From assembly GCA_944388935.1 (NCBI GenBank), contig CALXKK010000017.1:1-39682 (forward strand): a DNA stretch of 39,682 bases, given 5' to 3'. The position numbers and the translations under genes are program-made. The notes beneath the pieces were generated by a model. That model was given only the letters and a program-made list of their open reading frames with translations. It did no database searches and had not been told where the DNA came from. Positions 33,512-39,682 of the stretch are shown here, one piece after another; positions within the stretch are counted from its first letter, which is position 1, and every line of letters begins with the position of its first letter. This stretch comes from an uncultured Clostridia bacterium. GTDB taxonomy: Bacteria > Bacillota > Clostridia > TANB77 > CAG-508.

Positions 33512-33816
33512 TATTCAACTCCCTCCTCTGTCATTGTAATTGCTTTGAAAGGACATACTTTAGCACAAACGCCACATCCTTTACAATAATCATAATTAAA
33601 ATCTGTTCTTTTCATATCTTTTCCAACTGGAATTGCATTTTCTGGGCAAACAGGAAAGCATAAACCACATTGCCTACATTTTTCGCTATCAAAAACAGGT
33701 TTTATGCTTCTCCAGTCACCAGTTTTAACTTCTTTTGAATTTCCAGCATTATATATTGTTCCTCCAATTGTCATATCTTCCATTGGAGTTGAGTTATTTA
33801 TATTTGTTTTATCCAT
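33511..33816 (-). CDS. porD: Pyruvate:ferredoxin oxidoreductase, delta subunit
   Basis: A 101-residue ferredoxin-like subunit carrying two [4Fe-4S] clusters: CRQCGLCFPVCP and CKGCGVCAKVCP. It passes electrons from the TPP site to free ferredoxin. The N-terminal 35 residues have no cluster motif. AAAGGAG lies 7 bases before ATG; the gene starts 15 bases after porC. Confidence 0.92.
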   Translation of the reverse strand: MDKTNINNSTPMEDMTIGGTIYNAGNSKEVKTGDWRSIKPVFDSEKCRQCGLCFPVCPENAIPVGKDMKRTDFNYDYCKGCGVCAKVCPFKAITMTEEGVE

Positions 33817-33831
33817 TTTTAAACTCCTTTC

Positions 33832-34413
33832 CTATTGTACTTGTACAACTTTTTGAAGCGCTAGTTCTAATGCTTTCATATTGCCATCTATTACTTCTGG
33901 TTTCTTTGCAAATTTATGTTTGAAAGAACCTTTCATATCTTGCAAAAATTCTTTTTCAGGAATTATTCCTGTTACTTTTACTACTGCTGCAAGCATAGGT
34001 GTATTAGGAAAATATTTTCCTATTGTTTCTAAAGAAACTGATCTTGCATCTATTGTATATATGTGTCCTTTATATCCTTTTAATAATCTTTTTAGTGTTT
34101 CACCATCTTTTGTAGTGTTAATAACGATTGCTCCAGATTCTTTTAAACCTGCAGTAACATCTACGGAATGTAGTAAAGTGTCATCAACAACTACTACATA
34201 ATCAGGATTATAAATATTACAATGCAATCTAATAGGTGTTGTGCTAATTCTGTTATATGCAGTAATTGGTGCACCCATTCTTTCAGCACCATATTCAGGG
34301 AAACCTTGAATATACTTTCCTGTATTAAATGCTGCATCAGCTAGTAATAAAGAAGCTGTTTTTGCACCTTGACCACCTCTACCATGCCATCTAATTTCAA
34401 TTAAATCGTTCAT
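33832..34413 (-). CDS. porC: Pyruvate:ferredoxin oxidoreductase, gamma subunit
   Basis: A 193-residue gamma subunit (IEIRWHGRGGQGAKTASLLLADAAF at the N terminus, FPEYGAERMGAPITAYNRIS after it), thought to hold the CoA-binding domain. First gene of the operon, downstream of a strong promoter. AGGAGGT is about 12 bases before the ATG. Many Clostridia use a single-chain enzyme instead; this four-subunit form is the archaeal/Thermotoga-type layout. Confidence 0.92.
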   Translation of the reverse strand: MNDLIEIRWHGRGGQGAKTASLLLADAAFNTGKYIQGFPEYGAERMGAPITAYNRISTTPIRLHCNIYNPDYVVVVDDTLLHSVDVTAGLKESGAIVINTTKDGETLKRLLKGYKGHIYTIDARSVSLETIGKYFPNTPMLAAVVKVTGIIPEKEFLQDMKGSFKHKFAKKPEVIDGNMKALELALQKVVQVQ

Positions 34414-34465
34414 TGGTTTGAAATTACCTCCTTTTTAGTAAATTTACATATAAATATACACATAA

Positions 34466-34494
34466 AGTATATTCTTAAAAAGGTTAGGTGTCAA
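34466..34494 (-). promoter_or_regulatory. por operon promoter
   Basis: On the minus strand TTGACA (34494-34489), 17-base spacer, TATACT (34471-34466), 52 bases before porC. Confidence 0.8.
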
Positions 34495-34567
34495 GCAAAT
34501 TTCTTAGAATAAATGGTCATGTAATATGTTAGAAAAATTAATGAAATTTGTATATCATAAAAAACGT

Positions 34568-34593
34568 AGAAATCTTACGCAAATAAGGTTTCT
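34568..34593. repeat. Inverted repeat next to the minD -35
   Basis: AGAAATCTT (34568-34576) and AAGGTTTCT (34585-34593), nine pairs with one G-U and an 8-base loop. It ends 4 bases before the minD -35, so it is a candidate operator; no T run follows. Confidence 0.4.
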
Positions 34594-34597
34594 AGCA

Positions 34598-34626
34598 TTG
34601 ACTTTTTGGACTTTTTCATATATTAT
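34598..34626 (+). promoter_or_regulatory. minD promoter
   Basis: TTGACT (34598-34603), 17-base spacer, TATTAT (34621-34626), 61 bases before the ATG. Confidence 0.75.
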
Positions 34627-34687
34627 ATTATTGTCAAATTTTATGTATAAATGAGATTTAAAAGCACTAGCTTAAGGAGGAAGTTTT

Positions 34688-35482
34688 ATGGGAGAAGTAA
34701 TAGTTATAACATCAGGTAAAGGAGGAGTAGGAAAAACAACAACAACAGCAAATCTTGGTTCTGCCCTAGCATTGGAAGGAAAAAAAGTAGTATTAGTAGA
34801 TACGGATATAGGACTTCGTAACTTAGATGTCGTAATGGGTCTAGAAAATAGAATTGTATACGATATTGTAGATGTTGTAGAAAAAAAATGTAAACTAAGA
34901 CAAGCTTTAATAAAGGACAAGCGTTTCCAAGAATTATTCCTATTACCTGCAGCCCAAACAAGAGATAAAAGTGCAATAACAGAAGAACAAATGAAGGAAT
35001 TAACAAATCAACTAAAAGAAGAATTTGACTACATTTTAATAGATTGTCCAGCTGGAATAGAACAAGGATTTAAAAATGCCATTGTAGGAGCTGATAAGGC
35101 AATAGTAGTTACAATGCCAGAAATTTCTGCAATAAGAGATGCGGACAGAATAATAGGATTATTAGAGTCATCGGACATAAAAAATCCGGAATTGATTATT
35201 AATAAATTAAGACCAGAAATGGTTAGAAAAGGAAAAATGATGGATGTTGATGATATTGTAGATTTATTATCAATAAAACTTTTAGGAGTTGTGCCAGACG
35301 ATGAATATGTAATTACTCAAACAAATAAAGGAGAACCTGTTATATCTAACAGAAGAGCACCTTCAGGAAAGGCGTATATGGAAACTGCAAAACGTATTCT
35401 TGGAGAAGATATAGAAGTAACAATACCTGGAAGAGAAAAGGGATTTTTTGCAGCGTTAAAAAGATTTTTTAAGAGAAAATAA
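34688..35482 (+). CDS. minD: Septum-site-determining ATPase MinD
   Basis: MinD is the membrane-cycling ATPase that places the division inhibitor. The 264-residue product has the deviant Walker A GKGGVGKTT at 10-18, VDTDIGLRNLD, IDCPAGIEQG and a C-terminal amphipathic membrane helix FFAALKRFFKRK. AAGGAGG lies 7 bases before ATG. Followed by minE and rodA. minC, usually just upstream in Clostridia, is not here: the divergent por operon takes its place. Confidence 0.95.
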   Translation: MGEVIVITSGKGGVGKTTTTANLGSALALEGKKVVLVDTDIGLRNLDVVMGLENRIVYDIVDVVEKKCKLRQALIKDKRFQELFLLPAAQTRDKSAITEEQMKELTNQLKEEFDYILIDCPAGIEQGFKNAIVGADKAIVVTMPEISAIRDADRIIGLLESSDIKNPELIINKLRPEMVRKGKMMDVDDIVDLLSIKLLGVVPDDEYVITQTNKGEPVISNRRAPSGKAYMETAKRILGEDIEVTIPGREKGFFAALKRFFKRK

Positions 35483-35502
35483 TTATTGTTCGGAGGTAGA
35501 AG

Positions 35503-36264
35503 ATGTTTGAAAATATAGTAGGTTTCTTTAAAAAGATATTTAAAAAAGAAGAGGAAGAAGAAAGTAATAAAGATATGGCGAAAGAAAGATTACATCTAGT
35601 TCTAATGCAAGATAGAGCAAATGTTTCAGCAGACTTTTTAGAGATGATGAAACAAGAAATTATTGATGTAATTAAAAAATATATAGATGTGGATGAAAGC
35701 GAGATAGATGTACATTTAACTAGTCAAACTAGTGAAGACGGTACAACTGTAGGACCAGCGTTATTTGCAAATATTCCAATTGTTAGCATTAAACATACGG
35801 GAGAAATGGATGACGAAGTTAAAGAAAAAGTTCAGGAGCAGGAAGTAGAAAATGAGCCACCAAAAGAAGAAGTAAAAGAAGAGGTAGAAGATAAGGAAAC
35901 AGATAAGGCTAAAGAAATTAAAGAAGATGGTCAAGATGATGAAAAAGAAGAAACAGAAAATGCTCAAAATACAGAAGTAGAAGAAAATAAAGATGATAAA
36001 AAAGAAACTGAGGAAGTAGTGTCTGAAGCAAAAGAATATAATGATGTTAATGTAGAAGATAAAGAAGAACAAAAAGAAGTAGAACCAGAAAAAGTAGAAA
36101 GTGAAAAAACAGAAGAAACATCAGATTCAAATAAAACAGAAATAGAAGAAAAACAAAAAGATACAGCAACACAGGAAAATAAGCAAACAAACACTGTAAA
36201 GACACAAGAAACTATTATACATAATAATAGAAAAAGAAGAAATAAAAATAGACGAAGAAGATAA
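35503..36264 (+). CDS. minE: MinE with a long acidic tail and a basic end
   Basis: Residues 1-100 are MinE: a membrane-binding amphipathic start (FENIVGFFKKIFKK), the MinD-contact helix (AKERLHLVLMQDR) and the dimer domain (SADFLEMMKQEIIDVIKKYIDVDESEIDVHL). Normal MinE ends near residue 90. Here about 140 residues of Glu/Lys/Asp/Thr-rich disordered sequence follow, closing with an Arg/Lys cluster (NRKRRNKNRRRR). MinE triggers MinD ATPase so that the inhibitor oscillates. The tail is in frame with no sign of frameshift; role unknown. GGAGG lies 7 bases before ATG. Confidence 0.88.
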   Translation: MFENIVGFFKKIFKKEEEEESNKDMAKERLHLVLMQDRANVSADFLEMMKQEIIDVIKKYIDVDESEIDVHLTSQTSEDGTTVGPALFANIPIVSIKHTGEMDDEVKEKVQEQEVENEPPKEEVKEEVEDKETDKAKEIKEDGQDDEKEETENAQNTEVEENKDDKKETEEVVSEAKEYNDVNVEDKEEQKEVEPEKVESEKTEETSDSNKTEIEEKQKDTATQENKQTNTVKTQETIIHNNRKRRNKNRRRR

Positions 36265-36303
36265 GGGATGTATAATCAAAAATAAATACGTAAAGGAAGA
36301 ACT

Positions 36304-37410
36304 ATGAAAAAGAAGATTTTAAAAAATGTTGACTGGGGAATTTTTATATGTTGTATTATACTATCTATAATAGGAATGGTTGCGCTATTTTCAGCAACTT
36401 ATGATTCGGAAGATACTAGTTTGCAAAGACAAATTATATGGTTTGTAATTTGTATTCCAGTAGTTTTTATATTAATATTTATAGATTATGAGAGTATTGC
36501 AAAGATATCACCAATATTGTATGGTATTGTTTTAATATTACTTATTGTAGTTTTGTTTACCAATCCGGTAAATGGTGCTACAAGCTGGTTTAATTTGGGA
36601 TTCCTTTCTATACAACCAGCTGAATTTGCAAAGATAGCGGTAATATTACTGTTAGCATTGGTATTGTGCAAAATACAGGAAAAAGATAAAGATGAAATAA
36701 ATAGACCTAAAAAATTATTAATGGCTTTAGCAGTAGTAGCAGTTCCAGTGCTTTTAATAATAAAACAACCTGATTATGGTACTGCAGCAGCATTTTTAGT
36801 TGCAACAGTTATGATGCTATATACAGCAGGAATTAATAAAAAATATATTATTGGTACTATTTTACTAATAGTTATAGCTGTACCATTATTATATTTTTTC
36901 GTATTACCAGAACATGCAAAGGATAGAATAGAAGTATTTTTAAATCCAGAATCAGACCCACGTGGCTCAGGATATAACTTAACACAATCTAAGCTTGCAA
37001 TAGGAGCTGGTCAATTAACTGGTATGGGATTATTAAAAGGTAATCAAACACAACTTGGATTCTTATATCCAAAGACAACAGACTTTATATTTTCTGTTAT
37101 TGGTGAAGAGATGGGATTTATAGTTGCAGGTGCAGTAATCATAATTTATGTAATACTGATAACCAAGGCGATATATGTTGCTAAGACCGCAAAAGACGAT
37201 CTGGGTGCATATATTGCAATAGGAATTGCAGGAATATTTTTGTTCCACATGGTAGAAAATATAGGAATGACAATGGGATTATTACCAATAACTGGTGTAC
37301 CATTACCATTTGTAAGTTATGGAGGAAGTTCTTTGCTTACTAACTTTATTTTAATAGCATTATTATTAAATATTAGTGGTAGAAGACAAAAAGCGATATT
37401 TATAGAGTAA
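36304..37410 (+). CDS. rodA: Peptidoglycan glycosyltransferase RodA
   Basis: A 368-residue SEDS-family membrane protein with about ten helices that polymerises lipid II during elongation. Landmarks: QPAEFAKIA, KQPDYGTA, the SGYNLTQSKLAIGAGQ loop, LGFLYPKTTDFIFSVIGEE with the catalytic Asp, and PLPFVSYGGSS. The minDE neighbourhood fits RodA rather than FtsW. AAGGAAG lies 5 bases before ATG. Confidence 0.88.
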   Translation: MKKKILKNVDWGIFICCIILSIIGMVALFSATYDSEDTSLQRQIIWFVICIPVVFILIFIDYESIAKISPILYGIVLILLIVVLFTNPVNGATSWFNLGFLSIQPAEFAKIAVILLLALVLCKIQEKDKDEINRPKKLLMALAVVAVPVLLIIKQPDYGTAAAFLVATVMMLYTAGINKKYIIGTILLIVIAVPLLYFFVLPEHAKDRIEVFLNPESDPRGSGYNLTQSKLAIGAGQLTGMGLLKGNQTQLGFLYPKTTDFIFSVIGEEMGFIVAGAVIIIYVILITKAIYVAKTAKDDLGAYIAIGIAGIFLFHMVENIGMTMGLLPITGVPLPFVSYGGSSLLTNFILIALLLNISGRRQKAIFIE

Positions 37411-37440
37411 AAGTTGAAAGTATTTACTTTCAACTTTTGC
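37409..37440 (+). terminator. Intrinsic terminator of the minD-minE-rodA operon
   Basis: Thirteen perfect pairs (37409-37421 with 37426-37438) and a 4-base loop, overlapping the rodA stop; the T run is the end of the right arm. Confidence 0.75.
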
Positions 37441-37476
37441 AGTTAAGAGAAAAGCAAAATATAAGGAGAGAGAAAA

Positions 37477-38460
37477 TTGTTTTTAAAAAGATTAAAGATA
37501 GGAAATCTAGAATTAAAAAATAATGTGTTTTTAGCACCAATGGCAGGAATTACAGATAAACCATATAGAATTCTATGCAAAGAAATGGGAGTAGGACTTG
37601 CTACAACAGAAATGATAAGTGCAAAAGCAATTTATTACCATGATAATAAAACTAAGAAATTATATAATTTAGATGGAGAACCAAGACCAATTAGTGTTCA
37701 ACTATTTGGAAGTGATATAGAAGCTATAAAATATGCAACGCAAGAAATAGATAAAATAGCAGATGTTATAGATTTTAACATGGGATGCCCAGCACCCAAA
37801 ATTGTAAAGAATGGTGATGGAAGTAATTTATTACTTCACTTAGATTTAGTAGAAAAAATTGTTAAAGCAATTAGAGAAAATACAGACAAACCAATAACAT
37901 TTAAAATAAGAAAAGGTTGGGACGAAAATAATGTTGTAGCTGTTGAAGCTGCTAAAATAATAGAAAGAGCTGGAGGCTCTGCAATTACAGTTCATGGTAG
38001 AACAAGGAAAGAATTTTATTCTGGAAAAGCAGATTGGGACATTATAAAGCAAGTAAAAGAAAATGTAAGTATTCCTGTAATAGGTAATGGTGATATAGTA
38101 GATGAAGAATCTGCAGAAGAAATGTTTAAATATACAAATGTTGATGGAATTATGATTGGGAGAGCAGCTTTTGGAAATCCTTGGATTTTTAGAGAAATAA
38201 TATATTATTTAAAAACTGGTAAAAAATTAGAAAAGCCTACTTTGGAAGAAAGATATAATATGATGGTAAGACATATAAATATGGAAATAGAAGAAAGAGG
38301 AGAAGAAGTTGCTATAAAAGAAATGAGAAAACAATTAAGTTGGTATATAAAGAATTTAAAAGATGCAAGTCAAATGAGGGATAAAATAAATAAGATTATA
38401 GACAAAGAAGAATTATTAAATGAAATAAAAACATATTTCGAATATCTAAAAAATAATTGA
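37477..38460 (+). CDS. dusB: tRNA-dihydrouridine synthase
   Basis: An FMN enzyme reducing uridine in the tRNA D-loop, 327 residues. It shows the TIM-barrel start FLAPMAGITDKPYR, the catalytic Cys C104 in NMGCPAPK, HGRTRKEFYSGKADW, IGNGDI and GIMIGRAAFGNPWIF. Start is TTG 37477 with AAGGAGAG about 6 bases upstream, and the first conserved residues (LKIGNLELKNNVFLAPMAG) follow at once. Own terminator. Confidence 0.93.
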   Translation: MFLKRLKIGNLELKNNVFLAPMAGITDKPYRILCKEMGVGLATTEMISAKAIYYHDNKTKKLYNLDGEPRPISVQLFGSDIEAIKYATQEIDKIADVIDFNMGCPAPKIVKNGDGSNLLLHLDLVEKIVKAIRENTDKPITFKIRKGWDENNVVAVEAAKIIERAGGSAITVHGRTRKEFYSGKADWDIIKQVKENVSIPVIGNGDIVDEESAEEMFKYTNVDGIMIGRAAFGNPWIFREIIYYLKTGKKLEKPTLEERYNMMVRHINMEIEERGEEVAIKEMRKQLSWYIKNLKDASQMRDKINKIIDKEELLNEIKTYFEYLKNN

Positions 38461-38470
38461 ATAAAAATAG

Positions 38471-38499
38471 AAAAAGAATAGTATTTTACTATTCTTTTT
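38471..38499 (+). terminator. Intrinsic terminator of dusB
   Basis: Thirteen pairs (38471-38483 with 38487-38499), 3-base loop, five T at the end of the right arm. Confidence 0.8.
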
Positions 38500-38522
38500 A
38501 GTTTGTTCGTTAGGAGGATATC

Positions 38523-39116
38523 ATGAAGAAAAATACATTAATTATTTTTTTGATTTTTGCAATAATATTAATTTTTTCAATTATTTTTTTCACAACAGAT
38601 AATAAAAAAGTTGAAATTGGGAATAATGATAATAATCAAATTTTAAATATGAACTCGTATGAAGCAAAAATAGAGGTTACTGTAGTAAGTAATAAAAATA
38701 CAAATAAGTACAAAATGATTCAACAATATAAGAAGGGAGAATATTGTATACAAGAAGTAGAGGAACCGGAGAATATAAGAGGAGTAAGAATGGAATATTC
38801 AAATAATACATTATCCATAAAAAATAGTAATTTAAATCTTACGAATATATATGAAAATTATAAATATATAGCAGAGAATAATTTATTTTTAAATGAATTT
38901 ATAGATGACTTTAATAATAATAGTAATTCGAAGCGAGAAGAAAATAAAGATGAAATTATTTTAACAACTGATTGTAGAACTCAAGAAAACAAATATCAAG
39001 TAAAAAAGAAATTGATAATAGATAGCAAAACAAATAAGCCTAAAAAATTAGAAGTACAAGATATTAACCAAAATATAACTGTTTACATATTATATAATGA
39101 GATAAGTTATAAGTAG
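38523..39116 (+). CDS. Membrane-anchored LolA-fold protein, GerS-like
   Basis: A 197-residue protein with an N-terminal hydrophobic anchor (about residues 5-24) and an outside domain. The pattern SYEAKIEVTVVSNKNTNKY, the Q-rich strand after it, YCIQEVEEPENIRGVRMEY and LIIDSKTNKPKKLEVQD resemble LolA-fold lipoproteins, as in GerS of C. difficile, needed for cortex breakdown in germination. GerS also lies close to ndoA there, which supports the call. The lipobox Cys is missing: the anchor has no cysteine, so it would be a signal anchor or be cleaved. AGGAGG is 5 bases before ATG. The GerS identity is inference. Confidence 0.5.
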   Translation: MKKNTLIIFLIFAIILIFSIIFFTTDNKKVEIGNNDNNQILNMNSYEAKIEVTVVSNKNTNKYKMIQQYKKGEYCIQEVEEPENIRGVRMEYSNNTLSIKNSNLNLTNIYENYKYIAENNLFLNEFIDDFNNNSNSKREENKDEIILTTDCRTQENKYQVKKKLIIDSKTNKPKKLEVQDINQNITVYILYNEISYK

Positions 39117-39188
39117 TTAATACGCTATTTTCTTTATCTCGAGCTAGTATTTAAAACAAGATATATACTAATAATGGGAGTGAAGAAA

Positions 39189-39539
39189 ATGAATATAAAA
39201 AGAGGCGACATGTTTTATGCGGATTTAAGTCCTGTTGTTGGCTCAGAACAAGGGGGCATTAGACCAGTTTTAATAATTCAAAATGATCTAGGAAATAAAT
39301 ATAGTCCAACAGTAATTGCAGCAGCAATTACATCTCAAAAAACTAAAAATAAGTTGCCTACACACATAGAAATTAATTCAAAGGATTTTGGCTTAAAATC
39401 AGATTCTATAGTACTTGCAGAACAGATAAGAACAATAGATAAAAGTAGATTAAAAGAGAGAATAGGACATATAGATAATGATGAAATTATTGGAAAAATA
39501 AATAATGCTCTTGGTGTTAGTTTTGGCTTGGGAGAGTAA
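39189..39539 (+). CDS. ndoA: MazF/NdoA-type mRNA endoribonuclease toxin
   Basis: A 116-residue MazF-family sequence-specific RNase, standard NdoA (EndoA) length. Features: [41 protein letters not shown], and the catalytic-region [21 protein letters not shown]. The frame opens at ATG 39174, but GGGAG 39177-39181 is the ribosome site for ATG 39189, which matches the family start. The usual CopG-like antitoxin ndoAI is not upstream: the gap of about 70 bases holds no gene. A strong terminator follows. Confidence 0.92.
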   Translation: MNIKRGDMFYADLSPVVGSEQGGIRPVLIIQNDLGNKYSPTVIAAAITSQKTKNKLPTHIEINSKDFGLKSDSIVLAEQIRTIDKSRLKERIGHIDNDEIIGKINNALGVSFGLGE

Positions 39540-39572
39540 AAAAGTGATGACTGTTTAGTCATCACTTTTTTT
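39538..39572 (+). terminator. Intrinsic terminator of ndoA
   Basis: Ten GC-containing pairs (AGTGATGACT 39543-39552 with AGTCATCACT 39557-39566) and a GTTT loop, flanked by A and T runs. Confidence 0.9.
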
Positions 39573-39591
39573 AAGGAAAAGATATATTAAA

Positions 39592-39613
39592 AAGGACCGT
39601 CCTCAAGTCTGAA
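39592..39613 (-). repeat. Dispersed palindromic repeat, copy F (truncated)
   Basis: Read leftward, the core is GAGGACGGTCCTTTTT after AGACTT; the partner arm is missing. It ends one base before the IS left end. Confidence 0.55.
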
Positions 39614-39614
39614 G

Positions 39615-39682
39615 TGAACCCAAATTGTTAGACAAAAAAGTTTAACAAGGAGGGTTCATTTTTTATGAGTAAATATTCGAGT
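39615..39682 (+). mobile_element. Left end of an IS3-family (IS150-like) insertion sequence, cut by the window
   Basis: A TGAACCCAAATTGTTAGACA end is typical of IS150-group IS3 elements. An inverted repeat (TGAACCC 39615-39621 with GGGTTCA 39652-39658; TTGTTA with TAACAA inside) folds over the AAGGAGGG ribosome site of the first frame. Family call is from the terminal sequence and start of the first protein only. Confidence 0.55.
39665..39682 (+). CDS. IS3-family transposase OrfA, first codons only
   Basis: ATG 39665 starts a frame reading MSKYSS up to the window edge, with AAGGAGGG 10 bases upstream. OrfA of IS150-like elements often begins in this way and carries a helix-turn-helix. Partial; only six codons are visible. 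Confidence 0.5.

Noticed and set aside
35761..36194. Antisense frames over the minE tail
   Set aside because: Phe/Ser-rich products come from the purine-rich repeats of the Glu/Lys tail.
1..39682. CRISPR arrays, rRNA, tRNA genes or a replication origin
   Set aside because: No regularly spaced identical repeats of 25-40 bases, no tRNA or rRNA sequence, and no DnaA-box cluster with dnaA/dnaN were seen.

Overview
The window is a 39.7 kb stretch of an AT-rich, endospore-forming member of the Clostridia (Bacillota). Evidence for this: strong AGGAGG ribosome sites; sporulation genes yabG, veg, sipL, yunB and spoVAC/D/E; the WalR/WalK pair; a four-subunit pyruvate:ferredoxin oxidoreductase with a clostridial 2[4Fe-4S] ferredoxin; a RicT homologue; and a minD-minE-rodA block of the clostridial type. 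The yabG-veg-sipL order is, from memory, that of Clostridioides difficile. An uncultured gut-type lineage is likely but is inference. It is mostly chromosomal core; the only mobile DNA is the left end of an IS3-like element cut by the right edge. There are no rRNA, tRNA or CRISPR loci.

Layout. 1-2404: leftward operon of a transglutaminase-like protein, an alpha/beta hydrolase and a PHP phosphoesterase. 2577-7194: rightward sporulation block yabG, veg (consensus sigma-A promoter), sipL, yunB, then an FtsZ homologue that ends at its globular domain. 7462-17677: housekeeping run addB, pgeF, ldcA-like, family-4 uracil-DNA glycosylase, Nudix hydrolase, GltD-like flavoprotein, leuS. 17840-18961: unrecognised HExxH protein. 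19047-20362: infC-rpmI-rplT behind an L20-type leader, with infC starting at ATC. 20392-22595: leftward operon dodecin-spoVAC-spoVAD-spoVAE. 22746-31312: rsmB, a prepilin-like gene with a prepilin-peptidase-like partner, a ROK kinase, walR-walK-lepB-holB-ricT and a small ferredoxin. 31362-34413: leftward porC-porD-porA-porB. 34688-39539: minD, minE with a long charged tail, rodA, dusB, a GerS/LolA-like protein and a MazF-type endoribonuclease. 39615-39682: IS left end.

Regulation visible in the bases. Three perfect Spo0A boxes flank yabG and sit in the veg promoter. Direct repeats of TGTAAC with an exact 11-bp period, matching the published WalR box (TGTWAH-N5-TGTWAH), occur at three places upstream of veg, the HExxH gene and the prepilin-like gene; walR and walK are in the same window. 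A dispersed palindromic repeat with a GGGACGGWCC-type core occurs seven times, and five copies begin on or within two bases of a stop codon; the arms differ between copies but stay complementary within a copy.

Most promising for something undescribed: the tail-less FtsZ at the end of the sporulation block, the stop-codon-hugging repeat family, the minimal prepilin/peptidase pair with a GD-to-GE change, and the dodecin-spoVA operon. All functional statements are from sequence reading alone; no database search was run.
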